A DNA stretch of 64,000 nt from Caldalkalibacillus thermarum (GCF_014644735.1 NZ_BMKZ01000004.1:1-64000); one strand, 5' to 3'. Counted from the first letter of the stretch, positions 34,128-43,951 are shown. Numbers and translations: made by a program. Notes: generated by a model not told the origin, from the sequence alone.

Positions 34128-35425
34128 GAATGGTGGATCTTATTCAAAAAAAGAGGGATGGCTTTGCTTTAAGTAAGGAAGAAATTCATTTTATTATTGA
34201 AGGCTATACCCAGGGCACCATTCCAGATTACCAGATGGCTGCTCTGGCGATGGCTATTTATTTTCGAGGGATGGACAGCCAAGAAACGTCCCATTTAACC
34301 ATGGCGATGGTCCAGTCAGGTGAAACCATTGATTTATCTCCGATTAAGGGGATTAAAGTAGATAAGCATTCCACCGGCGGGGTCGGAGATAAAACCAGCC
34401 TGATTGTAGCTCCCCTCGTCGCTACAGTGGGGGTACCGGTGGCTAAAATGTCTGGCCGGGGGCTGGGTCATACGGGAGGAACCATAGATAAACTGGAATC
34501 CATTGAAGGGTTTCAAACAGAACTGACCCCCGAACAATTTTTCCGCAATGTGAATGAGATTAAATTAGCTTTGGTAGGACAAAGCGGCAACCTGGCTCCT
34601 GCTGATAAAAAGTTATACGCGCTCAGGGATGTGACCGCTACGGTTAATTCCATTCCCCTGATTGCCAGCTCCATTATGAGTAAAAAACTGGCTTCCGGTG
34701 CCGATGCGATCGTATTGGATGTCAAAACGGGATCGGGTGCCTTTATGAAAAAGTTGGAGGATGCGAAAGCATTGGCCGAAGCGATGGTCTCAATCGGCAA
34801 AGAGCTGAACCGGCAAACGATTGCTGTCATTTCAGACATGAATCAACCCCTTGGCTATGAGGTGGGTAATGCCAATGAGGTGCGGGAGGCAATAGAGGTT
34901 TTAAAAGGGGAAGGGGAAGCAGGGTTAACCAAGCTGTGCCTGACCATCGCCGCTTATATGACCGTAGCCGGTCAAATCTACCCAGACTTTGACAGTGCCT
35001 ATGAAGAATTGGACAAGGTACTGAGGTCTGGCCAGGCCTTGGAGACCTTCAAGCGCTTTGTTCAGGCCCAAGGGGGCAATACAGAGCAAATTGACGACCC
35101 AGAGAAGTTACCCCAAGCCAGCTTTCATGTGGAATTAAAAGCTGAAGAGGATGGGTATGTGACCCAAATTGATGCGGAAGCTGTCGGAGTTGCCGCTATG
35201 TTGCTGGGTGCAGGACGCGCAACCAAAGAGGACACGATTGATCATGCAGTGGGGATCACCCTGCGCAAGAAAGTAGGAGATCCTGTTCAAAAGGGAGAAG
35301 TGCTGGCAGTTTTACACAGTAACTCTGAACAACCCGCAGCAAGTATCAACCGCTTAAAGCAAGCGATTGTCATTGGCAAGGAAAAAGTAAATAAACTGCC
35401 GCTCATCTATGACGTCCTACAATAA
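34124..35425 (+). CDS. pdp: Pyrimidine-nucleoside phosphorylase
   Basis: A 433-residue homodimeric phosphorylase for uridine and thymidine. The signature [20 protein letters not shown] (residues 81-100) carries the phosphate-binding loop; [15 protein letters not shown] and [11 protein letters not shown] follow, with a C-terminal barrel-sandwich domain ([16 protein letters not shown]). It begins [13 protein letters not shown] like the Bacillus enzyme, with its ATG overlapping the end of the second purine phosphorylase, so it is coupled to it. Ribose-1-phosphate made by all three phosphorylases feeds DeoB. Confidence 0.94.
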   Translation: MRMVDLIQKKRDGFALSKEEIHFIIEGYTQGTIPDYQMAALAMAIYFRGMDSQETSHLTMAMVQSGETIDLSPIKGIKVDKHSTGGVGDKTSLIVAPLVATVGVPVAKMSGRGLGHTGGTIDKLESIEGFQTELTPEQFFRNVNEIKLALVGQSGNLAPADKKLYALRDVTATVNSIPLIASSIMSKKLASGADAIVLDVKTGSGAFMKKLEDAKALAEAMVSIGKELNRQTIAVISDMNQPLGYEVGNANEVREAIEVLKGEGEAGLTKLCLTIAAYMTVAGQIYPDFDSAYEELDKVLRSGQALETFKRFVQAQGGNTEQIDDPEKLPQASFHVELKAEEDGYVTQIDAEAVGVAAMLLGAGRATKEDTIDHAVGITLRKKVGDPVQKGEVLAVLHSNSEQPAASINRLKQAIVIGKEKVNKLPLIYDVLQ

Positions 35426-35500
35426 AACAAATCTGATGAGTATGGTAAGCCAGTCAGGTTCAGGAAAAAATAGTTTCCGGATTGGTTACCGTGCAGAAAA

Positions 35501-35526
35501 GCCAGGCACAGCGCCTGGCAATTTTA
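35501..35526 (+). terminator. Terminator of the deoB-pdp operon
   Basis: GCCAGGC (35501-35507) pairs with GCCTGGC (35513-35519) around ACAGC, followed by AATTTTA. Confidence 0.7.
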
Positions 35527-35783
35527 TTGCCTGGAACTTTTGAGAACTGTCGAGGTTTACACAAAACATGTTGATTGATTTATTTTTTTCAGGAAAGGAA
35601 TATCTTGCTAAATTTTTGGCGACACTGGGGGTAAAAGCCCTTGGTTAACGGTTTTTTCCTCACACTATTTAAACGATGAAAGGAGGAAATGCGGGAGACA
35701 GGTTGGCTAAGGCCAACGTTTGTTCTTCTCCCAGTTAGGCGATGTCCTTCTAATGCCTAGAGCGGGAGTCTCCTGTGTGAAGG
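35527..35783. other. Leader region before dacF
   Basis: About 360 bases separate pdp and dacF. Apart from the terminator and the SigF-like promoter, it holds a 6-bp hairpin (GTTGGC/GCCAAC near 35700) and an AAAGGAGG without a clear ORF. A 23-codon frame after it has too short a spacing to be believed. Confidence 0.4.
35598..35627 (+). promoter_or_regulatory. SigF-like promoter of dacF
   Basis: GAATA (35598-35602), 15 bp, then GGCGACACTG (35618-35627), compared with the SigF consensus GYWTA-N15-GGNRANAMTW: 4 of 5 and 9 of 10 positions. dacF is forespore-expressed under SigF in B. subtilis. Confidence 0.6.
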
Positions 35784-36962
35784 ATGAGAGGAAAGATTTC
35801 TCCCACACTGCTTTGCCTATTGCTTATACTTAGTTTGATTTTGAGTGGTGGCTTTCCAGCCTCTGCTGAGGAAAATGATGTAGACTTGGCTCCTGAGGCC
35901 AAATCAGCCATTTTAATGGACATGGATACAGGAACCGTCATTTATGAAAAAAATGCCGACTTGCGCTTGCCTCCGGCCAGCATCACTAAAATTATGACCA
36001 TGCTGCTTGTGATGGAAGCGATTGAAAGAGGGGAGTTGAACTGGTCGGATAAAGTAAGAACCAGTGAGCGGGCGGCATCTATGGGCGGTTCTCAAATTTT
36101 CCTGGAAGCTGGCGAAGAGATGACTGTTGAGGATTTGATGAAGGGAATCGCTATTTCCTCAGGCAATGACGCCACAGTGGCTATTGCCGAGCATATTGCC
36201 GGAACAGAAGAAAATTTTGTCCGCATGATGAATGAAAAAGCTAAACAATTGGGAATGGAAAATACCCATTTTGTTAACACCAATGGTCTTCCTGCGGACA
36301 ATCATTACACCTCGGCCAGGGATATTGCCATCATGTCCAGGGCTTTATTGAAATACGAGGATATTACCCGTTTTACCGGCCTTTATGAAGACTACCTGCG
36401 CCAAGATACTGACCGTCCTTTCTGGCTGGTCAACACGAACAGGCTGGTCAAGTTCTATAACGGCATGGATGGGCTGAAAACAGGTTATACCAGTGAAGCC
36501 AAGTATTGTCTGGCTGCCACCGCCAAGCGGGGCGATATGCGCATGATTTCCGTTGTAATGGGGACACCAACCCCCAAAATAAGAAACAAAAACGTGGTCC
36601 AAATGCTGGATTATGCCTTTAACCATTATCAGACCCACCCCATTTATAAAAAAGGGGATATTTTGGGTGAAGTGACGGTCGATAAGGGAGCTCAAACAAG
36701 CATGAAACTGGTTGCACCCACTCAAATCAGCGTGTTAACCAAAAAAGGTGAAGCGACAGACCAATACAAAACATCAATCTTGAAGCCAGATTTTGTTCCC
36801 TCACCTGTGAAGATAGGGGAAGTATTGGGCCAGGTGGTGATTGAGAAAGAAGGAAAGATTGAAACTGAAGTGGACATTGTGGCCACTGCAGAGATGCCGC
36901 GGGCAACATTCTGGCAATTGTTAAAAAGAACCAGCGCTTCATTGTTCAGCGTCACTCCCTAA
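35784..36962 (+). CDS. dacF: D-alanyl-D-alanine carboxypeptidase DacF
   Basis: A 392-residue low-mass penicillin-binding protein. A signal peptide covers about residues 1-28 (TLLCLLLILSLILSGGFPASA). Active-site motifs are SITK (SxxK serine), SGND (SxN) and KTGYT (KTG), then a beta-rich C-terminal domain and a hydrophobic/amphipathic end. It trims stem peptides and sets cross-linking in spore cortex. The position directly upstream of spoIIAA is that of B. subtilis dacF. The ribosome site is weak (GAAGG close to the ATG). Confidence 0.92.
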   Translation: MRGKISPTLLCLLLILSLILSGGFPASAEENDVDLAPEAKSAILMDMDTGTVIYEKNADLRLPPASITKIMTMLLVMEAIERGELNWSDKVRTSERAASMGGSQIFLEAGEEMTVEDLMKGIAISSGNDATVAIAEHIAGTEENFVRMMNEKAKQLGMENTHFVNTNGLPADNHYTSARDIAIMSRALLKYEDITRFTGLYEDYLRQDTDRPFWLVNTNRLVKFYNGMDGLKTGYTSEAKYCLAATAKRGDMRMISVVMGTPTPKIRNKNVVQMLDYAFNHYQTHPIYKKGDILGEVTVDKGAQTSMKLVAPTQISVLTKKGEATDQYKTSILKPDFVPSPVKIGEVLGQVVIEKEGKIETEVDIVATAEMPRATFWQLLKRTSASLFSVTP

Positions 36963-37031
36963 CGCAGTATTCGACAAACAGCCGGGAAACAGAAGCAAGA
37001 ATGCTCGACTTTTTTGTAGTTTTGTCACCTG

Positions 37032-37059
37032 GAAGGAAAAACTCCTCCCCGTGTAGAAA
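37032..37059 (+). promoter_or_regulatory. SigH-like promoter of the spoIIA operon
   Basis: GAAGGAAAA (37032-37040), 14 bp, then AGAAA (37055-37059). The SigH consensus is RWAGGAXXT-N14-HGAAT, so the -35 core and spacing fit and the -10 differs at the last base. The spoIIA operon is SigH-dependent in B. subtilis. Confidence 0.6.
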
Positions 37060-37103
37060 CCAATCTACGAACGTTAAAGGATAATGAAGGAGGAGAAAAG
37101 CAG

Positions 37104-37454
37104 GTGGCCTTACAAGTCGAGTTTACCACCCGTGAAGATGTACTGATTATCCGTTTAGCAGGCGAACTGGACCATCACACCGCCGAACAACTGCGCAGAC
37201 AGGCGGAGCAAAAACTAAATGAGCAACAGGTCAGACATATCCTGTTAAATTTAGAAGATCTGACCTTTATGGACAGCTCTGGCCTGGGGGTTATTCTGGG
37301 GCGTTATAAGCAAATCTCCCAACAAGGTGGCCAAATGATCGTCTGTGCCATTTCCCCAACGATCTATCGTCTGTTTGAATTATCAGGAATGTTTAAAATC
37401 CTGAAGTTCGTGGACTCCGAAGAGCAGGCTTTAAAAACATTGGGGGTGGCATAG
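37104..37454 (+). CDS. spoIIAA: Anti-sigma F factor antagonist SpoIIAA
   Basis: A 116-residue STAS-domain protein. The phosphorylated Ser is in [16 protein letters not shown], the usual MDSSGLG motif. Unphosphorylated SpoIIAA binds SpoIIAB and releases SigF in the forespore; SpoIIE dephosphorylates it. It starts at GTG with GGAGGAG upstream. First gene of the operon, whose stop is directly followed by the spoIIAB ATG. Confidence 0.95.
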   Translation: MALQVEFTTREDVLIIRLAGELDHHTAEQLRRQAEQKLNEQQVRHILLNLEDLTFMDSSGLGVILGRYKQISQQGGQMIVCAISPTIYRLFELSGMFKILKFVDSEEQALKTLGVA

Positions 37455-37907
37455 ATGGCCTTTCATAATAAAATGGAACTTCGTTTTAAGGCTAAAAGTG
37501 AAAATGAAGCGTTTGCCCGGGTAGCCGTAGCGTCTTTTGTCTCCCAATTGGATCCTGATCTCGAGCAGTTGACTGACATTAAAACCGTGGTGTCTGAAGC
37601 TGTGACCAATGCTATTATTCACGGCTATGAAGAAAATGAAGAAGGCTGGGTCTTCCTGTCCACTGAAATTAACGATAATGAAGTCACCATCATCATTAGG
37701 GATGAAGGACAAGGAATCAAAGATATCGAGCAGGCTAGACAGCCGTTGTTCACAACAAAGCCGGAAATGGAACGCTCAGGCATGGGCTTTACCATCATGG
37801 AGAACTTCATGGATCATGTGGAAGTGTCCAGTGAAGAAGGCAAAGGCACAACGGTCAAGCTGGTCAAAAAATTGACCACCAACCCTAACCAAGCCTTGTG
37901 TAATTAA
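37455..37907 (+). CDS. spoIIAB: Anti-sigma F factor / kinase SpoIIAB
   Basis: A 150-residue GHKL-fold serine kinase and anti-sigma factor. N box [15 protein letters not shown]1 box [14 protein letters not shown] and G2 box GMGFTIME are all clear. With ATP it holds SigF inactive in the mother cell and pre-divisional cell and phosphorylates SpoIIAA. The ATG immediately follows the spoIIAA stop; sigF begins 11 bases after it. Confidence 0.95.
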   Translation: MAFHNKMELRFKAKSENEAFARVAVASFVSQLDPDLEQLTDIKTVVSEAVTNAIIHGYEENEEGWVFLSTEINDNEVTIIIRDEGQGIKDIEQARQPLFTTKPEMERSGMGFTIMENFMDHVEVSSEEGKGTTVKLVKKLTTNPNQALCN

Positions 37908-37918
37908 GGAGAATGCCT

Positions 37919-38680
37919 ATGGATGTGGATGTGAAACAGTGGAACCGTTCACATGATTATTTGGATGATGAGGAAATCAAATCACTCATATCCCGAAGTC
38001 AACAAGGGGATACCAAGGCCAGAGACCGCCTGGTCCAAAGTAACACACGCTTGGTCTGGTCAGTCGTACAGCGCTTTTTAAATCGCGGCTATGAGGCAGA
38101 GGATTTGTTTCAAATTGGGTGTATTGGCCTGCTCAAATCAATTGATAAATTTGATTTGAGTTACGAGGTTAAATTTTCCACTTATGCTGTTCCGATGATT
38201 ATCGGTGAAATTCAACGGTTTCTGAGGGATGATGGTTCCGTTAAGGTCAGCCGTTCCTTGAAAGAGACCGCCAACCGGATTCGCCGTACGAAAGATGAGT
38301 TAACCAAGCAACTTGGCCGTCAGCCCAAAGTGAGCGAAATTGCCGAAGCTTTGGACATTTCTCCCGAGGATGTGGTGTTTGCCCAAGAAGCGCTGAGAGA
38401 ACCGGCCTCCATTCACGAAACGGTCTATGAAAACGATGGAGACCCCATTACTTTGATGGATCAGATAGCCGATGACAGTGATCAAAGGTGGTTTGATCAG
38501 CTCGCCTTAAAAGAAGCGCTGACTACACTCTCGGAGCGGGAAAAACTGATCGTTTACTTGCGTTACTACAAGGACCAAACCCAATCGGAAGTGGCCGAAC
38601 GGTTGGGCATCTCCCAAGTGCAGGTTTCACGGCTGGAAAAAAGGATTCTTCAACAAATTAAAGAACATATGAGCGGCTGA
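37919..38680 (+). CDS. sigF: Forespore RNA polymerase sigma factor SigF
   Basis: A 253-residue SigB/F/G-type sigma factor. Region 2 has RDRLVQSNTRLVWSVVQRF and YEAEDLFQIGCIGLLKSIDKFD; region 3 is around 125-160; region 4 is SEREKLIVYLRYYKDQTQ with the helix-turn-helix SEVAERLGISQVQVSRLEK. ATG 37919 is seven bases from AAGGAG, better than the ATG at 37913. It directs the first forespore-specific gene set. A strong terminator follows. Confidence 0.95.
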   Translation: MDVDVKQWNRSHDYLDDEEIKSLISRSQQGDTKARDRLVQSNTRLVWSVVQRFLNRGYEAEDLFQIGCIGLLKSIDKFDLSYEVKFSTYAVPMIIGEIQRFLRDDGSVKVSRSLKETANRIRRTKDELTKQLGRQPKVSEIAEALDISPEDVVFAQEALREPASIHETVYENDGDPITLMDQIADDSDQRWFDQLALKEALTTLSEREKLIVYLRYYKDQTQSEVAERLGISQVQVSRLEKRILQQIKEHMSG

Positions 38681-38686
38681 ATTCCT

Positions 38687-38724
38687 CCCTCACTTTCCTT
38701 GTCAGGAGAAGTGAGGGTTTTTTT
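38687..38724 (+). terminator. Terminator of the spoIIA operon
   Basis: CCCTCACTT (38687-38695) pairs with AAGTGAGGG (38709-38717), followed by TTTTTTT. Confidence 0.9.
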
Positions 38725-38730
38725 GTCCAT

Positions 38731-38760
38731 ACATGTTCGCATCTTATTGGGAACATACTA
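38731..38760 (+). promoter_or_regulatory. SigG-like promoter of the spoVA operon
   Basis: ACATG (38731-38735), 18 bp, CATACTA (38754-38760). The SigG consensus is GMATR-N18-CATNMTA, so only the first base of the -35 differs. spoVA is SigG-dependent in B. subtilis. Confidence 0.65.
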
Positions 38761-38825
38761 TATGGAAAGATATAAAAGGCATGGGTTTCCCTGTTATCAC
38801 TTCAGCCTAAAAAGGGGTGGAACGC

Positions 38826-39455
38826 ATGGAAAACGGTCAACTTCTCTATCTGCGCCTGCGCCACCGTGTCCAACTGAGGCCGAGCCAACACGTCTATTTT
38901 GAAGATATTGCCCAGTATATCGTTGCCCCACACTATGAGGAAAAACTAAAACGACTGCGGATACACACCGTCTCTCCGGAGGACAGGCATCTCATTGTGA
39001 TTGATGTGGTAAAGGTGATTAAGCGGTTGCAGGAGGTTATCCCCCACCTGGAAGTTGAGGTATTGGGCCCTAGTCAAACGATTATTGAGATCGTTTATCC
39101 CCAAAAATCACCCCAGTTTCTTCTTGTTTTATTTGTGTGGATTCTGTTGTTTACCGGCTCAGGACTAGCCATCATGAATTTCCATGAAGATGTGAGTATG
39201 CTAGCTGTGCATCAGCGTATTTACAAAATGATGACGGGTATAGAAGAGCCGCATCCTTTATGGTTGCAAATCCCCTACTCCTTCGGGATTGGCATCGGCA
39301 TGATATTGTTTTTCAACCATGTTTTTAAAAAAAGGCTTAATGAGGAACCAAGTCCCCTGGAAGTAGAAATGTTTAATTACCAGCAAAGTTTGGATCAATA
39401 TGTGGTCATGCACGAGAATAAGGAGGTGGAAAAGAAATTGAATGACAATACTTAA
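38826..39455 (+). CDS. spoVAA: Stage V sporulation protein AA
   Basis: A 209-residue membrane protein: soluble N-terminal domain (about 1-98), then two membrane helices (FLLVLFVWILLFTGSGLAIM and a region near IPYSFGIGIGMILFFNHVF). It is part of the SpoVA system for dipicolinic acid uptake into the forespore and release in germination. ATG 38826 follows AAAAGGGGTGG. The end overlaps spoVAB by 14 bases. Confidence 0.9.
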   Translation: MENGQLLYLRLRHRVQLRPSQHVYFEDIAQYIVAPHYEEKLKRLRIHTVSPEDRHLIVIDVVKVIKRLQEVIPHLEVEVLGPSQTIIEIVYPQKSPQFLLVLFVWILLFTGSGLAIMNFHEDVSMLAVHQRIYKMMTGIEEPHPLWLQIPYSFGIGIGMILFFNHVFKKRLNEEPSPLEVEMFNYQQSLDQYVVMHENKEVEKKLNDNT

Positions 39456-39870
39456 AGCTGCGTTCTTGATCTTAATTGGTCTTTCAGGCGGGCTGGCAGT
39501 AGGAACTGGTCTGGTTGCTTTCCTCACCGTGCTGGGGATTGTACCCCGGCTTGCTCAAATCACCAAAACCCATGCCTTTATCCATTGGTATCAAAGGAGT
39601 ATTATTATTGGCGCCGTGTTTTGGACTTGGACAGGGTTAAGGGAAGCGGAGTTTTGTTTGCTTAAAGATATTGTTATCATTTATGGACTGTTTGCCGGCA
39701 TGTTTGTTGGTCTGTTGGCTGCTGCCTTAACAGAGGTGCTTAATGTCTTGCCTATTTTGGCCAAGCGCATTCATATGGTGGATAAGTTGCTGTGGTTATT
39801 GATGGCCATGGTCTTGGGTAAGATGCTGGGGTCCCTGTTTCACTGGTTGTTTTTTGTTCCCTTTTCCTAA
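39442..39870 (+). CDS. spoVAB: Stage V sporulation protein AB
   Basis: A 142-residue protein with about four to five hydrophobic helices (AFLILIGLSGGLAVGTGLVAF, GAVFWTWTG, IYGLFAGMFVGLLAAALTEVL, LLWLLMAMVLGKMLGSLFHW). TEVLNVLPILAKR resembles the family core. Part of the SpoVA dipicolinate channel system. AATAAGGAGG at 39418-39427 is the ribosome site. In B. subtilis spoVAC would follow; here spoVAEA follows directly. Confidence 0.9.
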   Translation: MTILKAAFLILIGLSGGLAVGTGLVAFLTVLGIVPRLAQITKTHAFIHWYQRSIIIGAVFWTWTGLREAEFCLLKDIVIIYGLFAGMFVGLLAAALTEVLNVLPILAKRIHMVDKLLWLLMAMVLGKMLGSLFHWLFFVPFS

Positions 39871-39958
39871 AACCGGGGCAGTTTGAAAGAGGCCGTATTT
39901 TTGATCTGCAAGAAAGCAGCCAAATTTGAAGGAGTAACTTGCTAAATCTGGAGGCGTC

Positions 39959-40583
39959 ATGAAAATGTATGACAAGCATAGGGATTTGACCGCTAAACGC
40001 CACGTGATCATGATTACCGATGGAGACGATGTGGCCAAGCAAGTGATAGAACAAGTGGCCAAAGATATTGGTGGACGGTGCATCACGTTGTCTGCCGGCA
40101 ATCCAACTCCTATTTCTGGGGAGGAAATCGTGGAACTTATTCTGCAGGCAAAAGCATGATCCTGTCCTGGTGATGTTTGACGATAATGGGCGGGCAGGAT
40201 ATGGGGCGGGAGAGTCGGCTATGGTGCAGGTTGCCCGGCACCCCCGCATTTCTGTGTTGGGCGTGATTGCAGTAGCTTCTAACACGGCCCATACCAACTG
40301 CACCCATGTTGATGTGGCGATTGATGCACAGGGACGTATTGTGGAGCAAGGGGTGAACAAGGCCGGAGATGTGTTGCCTGATAGTGAAAAATGCATTTTT
40401 GGAGACACGGTAGAAATCCTTGGGCAGCTCAACATTCCGGTTATTGTGGGGATTGGAGATATCGGCAAAATGAAAAGAAGAGACCATCTCTGTTATGGCG
40501 CCCCGGTGACACATAAAGCGGTGGAAATCATCTTGGAACGGAGTGGCTACTATGAACAAGCAAACAAAGAAGCGGAAAATTGA
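39959..40583 (+). pseudogene. spoVAEA: Stage V sporulation protein AEA, one-base frameshift
   Basis: From 39959 the frame reads HVIMITDGDDVAKQVIEQVA, then ITLSAGNPTPISGEEIVEL as in SpoVAEA, but stops at 40157-40159. Deleting one A from the AAAA run 40150-40153 restores QAKHDPVLVMFDDNGRAGYG and the remaining conserved part (VLGVIAVASNT, VHVDVAID-like, IPVIVGIGDIGKM, GAPVTHKAVE) to 40583. The repaired protein would have 207 residues, the family length. The downstream part is intact and without decay, so a sequencing error or recent mutation is likely. GGAGG is upstream of the ATG. Confidence 0.87.
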
Positions 40584-42030
40584 GAAGTCATTGGAAAAAA
40601 ATTATGAATATATGGATGAACGCCTGGACTTTAAGCTCAATTACGACGTAGGATGTCGTAAGTATAAGGTCGGTAATCGACAGATCCGTGTCTTTTTTGT
40701 CAACGGATTAGCGGATACAGCCAACATGACACAGCTTTTGCGCCAAATCTCCTTTGTCAAAAAGCCTTTGACATCGGAGGGTGCGTTTAAAACCCTCTTT
40801 GAAGAAACATTGGCCAATGTGCAAGTCGAAGTGACGGAAAACATGGATGAAGCGATTGATCAATTGTTGTCTGGATTAATGGTTGTAATGGGGGAGGGAT
40901 GGGAAAAAGCGCTCATTGTTGATGTGCGCCAATATCCAGGCCGTGAACCGGAAGAGCCGGATACGGAACGGGTAATTAGGGGCTCACGGGACGGTTTTAC
41001 CGAAAATATTATTCACAACACAGCGATGATTCGGCGCCGGGTTCGGGATGCACGCTTAAGAATGGAAATACACCAGGTTGGGGAGCGCTCCAAAACAGAT
41101 ATCTGCATTGCCTATATCAAGGACATTGCCAACCCCCGCTTAGTTGAAGAAATTAGGAAACAATTAGAAAAAATTGATGTTGATGGCATTCCGATGGGTG
41201 AGAAAGCGATCGAGGAATTTGTCATCAAACAAGGCTACAATCCTTTTCCAAAAGTGCGCTTCACCGAACGGCCAGATGTAGCTGCAGCCCATCTCTATGA
41301 AGGGCATGTCATGATCATGGTGGATACATCCCCAGCCATTATTATTCTGCCCACGACCTATTTTCACCACTTGCAACATGCCGAAGAATTCCGTCAAACC
41401 CCTTTCATCGGCCTTTATGTCCGTTGGATTCGCTATATTGGTATTTTATCAGCTCTATTTTTGTTGCCCTTATACACATTATTTGTGTTGGAACCCACGC
41501 TTCTGCCTGATCAAATTAAGTTTATTGGCCCAAAGAAAGACAACTATTCTTTACCTATATTTTTACAGTTTATTTTCGCGGAATTGGGGATTGACATGAT
41601 GCGCATGGCTGCCATCCATACTCCCACTCCTCTCGCCACGGCGATGGGACTTGTGGCTGCTATTCTCATTGGTGAAATTGCCATACAGGTGGGACTGTTT
41701 GTGCCGGAAGTGATTTTGTATCTCGCTGTGGCAGCCATCGGCACGTTTGCCACTCCGTCTTATGAGGTGAGTTTGGCCAATAAAATGATCCGGATGGTTT
41801 TACTGGTGTTGGTCACCCTGTTTAAGGTGTCCGGGTTGGTGATTGGCGTGACTGTATTCATTGTTTGGCTCAGCACGATGAAATCCTTGCGAACCCCTTA
41901 CTTGTGGCCGTTTATTCCTTTCAATCTGAAAGCTTTTTCCACCGTGATATTGCGTTTAACCTCCTCCATGACCAAAACCAGGCCAAGTATTGCCCATCCG
42001 CGGAACAAATATAAACAACCCCAAGGGTAG
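40552..42030 (+). CDS. spoVAF: SpoVAF, GerA-family spore membrane protein
   Basis: A 492-residue protein related to germinant receptor A subunits. The soluble N-terminal domain (1-270) includes MVVMGEGWEKALIVDVRQYPGRE and VIRGSRDGFTENIIHNTAMIRRR, the GerA-family motif; four to five membrane helices follow, ending before a basic tail. SpoVAF assists germination together with FigP in recent models. ATG 40552 is chosen because of CGGAG eight bases before; it overlaps the end of spoVAEA. Followed by lysA as in B. subtilis. Confidence 0.92.
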   Translation: MNKQTKKRKIEKSLEKNYEYMDERLDFKLNYDVGCRKYKVGNRQIRVFFVNGLADTANMTQLLRQISFVKKPLTSEGAFKTLFEETLANVQVEVTENMDEAIDQLLSGLMVVMGEGWEKALIVDVRQYPGREPEEPDTERVIRGSRDGFTENIIHNTAMIRRRVRDARLRMEIHQVGERSKTDICIAYIKDIANPRLVEEIRKQLEKIDVDGIPMGEKAIEEFVIKQGYNPFPKVRFTERPDVAAAHLYEGHVMIMVDTSPAIIILPTTYFHHLQHAEEFRQTPFIGLYVRWIRYIGILSALFLLPLYTLFVLEPTLLPDQIKFIGPKKDNYSLPIFLQFIFAELGIDMMRMAAIHTPTPLATAMGLVAAILIGEIAIQVGLFVPEVILYLAVAAIGTFATPSYEVSLANKMIRMVLLVLVTLFKVSGLVIGVTVFIVWLSTMKSLRTPYLWPFIPFNLKAFSTVILRLTSSMTKTRPSIAHPRNKYKQPQG

Positions 42031-42125
42031 CTTGTGGTCATGCCTTTTTGCCATTGTCTACGCCTTTGGTTTGTGATATATTGTTTTTAATATTCACGGA
42101 GTTAGGGAGAGGAGAACTTTAAGAT

Positions 42126-43448
42126 ATGGCCCTCTATGGTACGAGCAGGATCAACGCAAGTGGTCATCTGGAGATCGGCGGATGTGATGTGGTGGAATTG
42201 GCTCAAACGTACGGGACTCCGCTTGTGATCTATGATGAGGAGTATATCCGCCGCAGGTGCCAGGCTTTTGTGCAGGCCTTTAAGGATAAAGGAATGCAAG
42301 CGCAAGTGGCATATGCCAGTAAGGCGTTTAGCAGCATCGCCATTTGTCAATTAATAGAAGAAGAGGGACTCTCATTGGATGTTGTCTCTGGAGGAGAACT
42401 CTATACAGCTTTAAAAGCTGGTTTTCCCCCAGAGCGCATTCATTTTCATGGCAATAACAAATCCTTACAAGAGTTGAAAATGGGACTGGAGTCTGGAATT
42501 GGCTGTTTTGTAGTGGACAACTTTACAGAGTTGGCTCATTTACATGCACTTGCAGAGGCGCGCCAACAGAAAGTAAAGATTTTATTACGTATTACGCCGG
42601 GTATTGAGGCCCATACTCATGAATACATTACAACTGGGCAGGAAGATTCCAAATTTGGATTTGATTTAAACAGCGGCCAGGCATTTGAAGCCCTCAAGCA
42701 AGCGCTGAGCCAGCCTTACTACCATGTTCTCGGGCTCCATGCCCATATTGGTTCCCAGATATTTGACACTGCAGCCTTTCAGTTGGTGATTCAACGGCTG
42801 GCCCAGTTTGTGCAGGAGGCCAGCAAAAAGCTGGGCTGGCAGATCTCCGTACTCAACTTAGGAGGGGGCTTCGGTATCCGTTATACGGCAGAAGATACCC
42901 CCCTTTTGCCCCAGGAATATGTCTATGCCTTGTGCGACAGCGTCCACAAGGAATGGCAGACTTTACGCCAACCGCTGCCGGAGATCTGGATCGAGCCGGG
43001 GCGCAGTATCGTGGGTGAAGCAGGAACCACTGTATACACGATTGGTGCGTTCAAGGAGGTGCCAGGTGTCCGTCAATATATATCGGTTGATGGGGGCATG
43101 AGTGACAATTTGCGTGTGGCCTTGTATCAGGCCAAATATGAAGCCTGTGTGGCCAACCGGATGACAGAGAACAATAGCGAAGTGTATACGGTGGCCGGCA
43201 AATTATGCGAGACAGGGGATATTTTGATTTGGGATCTCCCTTTGCCCCGCGTCAAAGAGGGGGACCTGCTGGCTGTTTTTTGTACAGGTGCGTACGGCTA
43301 TTCCATGGCCAATAATTATAATCGCATCCCTCGTCCTGCCGTCGTGATGGTCCGAGACGGAGAGGCACACCTGATTATCCGGCGTGAAACCTACGGAGAC
43401 CTGATTAGAAATGACATTCCTTTAATGTCTAAAATCACGCAAAAATAA
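42126..43448 (+). CDS. lysA: Diaminopimelate decarboxylase
   Basis: A 440-residue fold-III PLP enzyme for the last step of lysine synthesis. PLP lysine in [10 protein letters not shown] near residue 60; [19 protein letters not shown] and [11 protein letters not shown] are the cofactor and substrate motifs; CETGDIL and [12 protein letters not shown] are the C-terminal dimer-contact motifs. The ribosome site GGGAGAGGAG is a little far from the ATG (about 11 bases). It stands between spoVAF and ppiB. Confidence 0.95.
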   Translation: MALYGTSRINASGHLEIGGCDVVELAQTYGTPLVIYDEEYIRRRCQAFVQAFKDKGMQAQVAYASKAFSSIAICQLIEEEGLSLDVVSGGELYTALKAGFPPERIHFHGNNKSLQELKMGLESGIGCFVVDNFTELAHLHALAEARQQKVKILLRITPGIEAHTHEYITTGQEDSKFGFDLNSGQAFEALKQALSQPYYHVLGLHAHIGSQIFDTAAFQLVIQRLAQFVQEASKKLGWQISVLNLGGGFGIRYTAEDTPLLPQEYVYALCDSVHKEWQTLRQPLPEIWIEPGRSIVGEAGTTVYTIGAFKEVPGVRQYISVDGGMSDNLRVALYQAKYEACVANRMTENNSEVYTVAGKLCETGDILIWDLPLPRVKEGDLLAVFCTGAYGYSMANNYNRIPRPAVVMVRDGEAHLIIRRETYGDLIRNDIPLMSKITQK

Positions 43449-43461
43449 AGGGGGCTTCAGT

Positions 43462-43905
43462 ATGGCAAGTTATGCCACCATTATCATGGAAAACGGAGCG
43501 GAAATTGAACTGGAATTGTTTGAGGAAGATGCTCCGAATACGGTGGCCAATTTTGTCAAGTTGGCCAAGGAAGGCTTTTATGACGGGCTGACCTTTCACC
43601 GGGTCATTCCCGGTTTTGTAGCCCAGGGCGGATGCCCCCGGGGGGATGGCACCGGAGGGCCGGGTTACACGATTAAGTGTGAAATTAATCCTAACAAACA
43701 TGAACGGGGGTCGGTGGCCATGGCCCACGCGGGTCGTGACACAGGAGGGAGCCAGTTTTATATTTGTTACCAGCCGCAGCCTCACTTGGACGGCCGCCAT
43801 ACCGTGTTTGGCAAAGTGGTAAATGGAATGGAGTATGTGGATGAGTTTCAGGGAGATGACCGCATGAAAACGATCAAAGTGATGGAAAACAATGAAGCAT
43901 CCTAG
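43462..43905 (+). CDS. ppiB: Peptidyl-prolyl cis-trans isomerase (cyclophilin)
   Basis: A 147-residue cytoplasmic cyclophilin. Catalytic Arg in [21 protein letters not shown], then [23 protein letters not shown]. No signal peptide. It catalyses proline isomerisation during folding. AAGGGGGC precedes the ATG; the gene is 13 bases after lysA. In B. subtilis ppiB likewise lies near lysA and the rib operon. Confidence 0.94.
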   Translation: MASYATIIMENGAEIELELFEEDAPNTVANFVKLAKEGFYDGLTFHRVIPGFVAQGGCPRGDGTGGPGYTIKCEINPNKHERGSVAMAHAGRDTGGSQFYICYQPQPHLDGRHTVFGKVVNGMEYVDEFQGDDRMKTIKVMENNEAS

Positions 43906-43922
43906 TTCGAGCAGCGAATATA

Positions 43923-43951
43923 TGGACAGCATATACAAAAAAAGGTATACT
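43923..43951 (+). promoter_or_regulatory. SigA promoter of the rib operon
   Basis: TGGACA (43923-43928), 17 bp, TATACT (43946-43951). It starts the riboswitch leader some 30 bases downstream. Confidence 0.75.

Noticed and set aside
35688-35757. 23-codon leader peptide after AAAGGAGG before dacF
   Set aside because: The ATG is only two bases from the ribosome site and no attenuator pairs with it.
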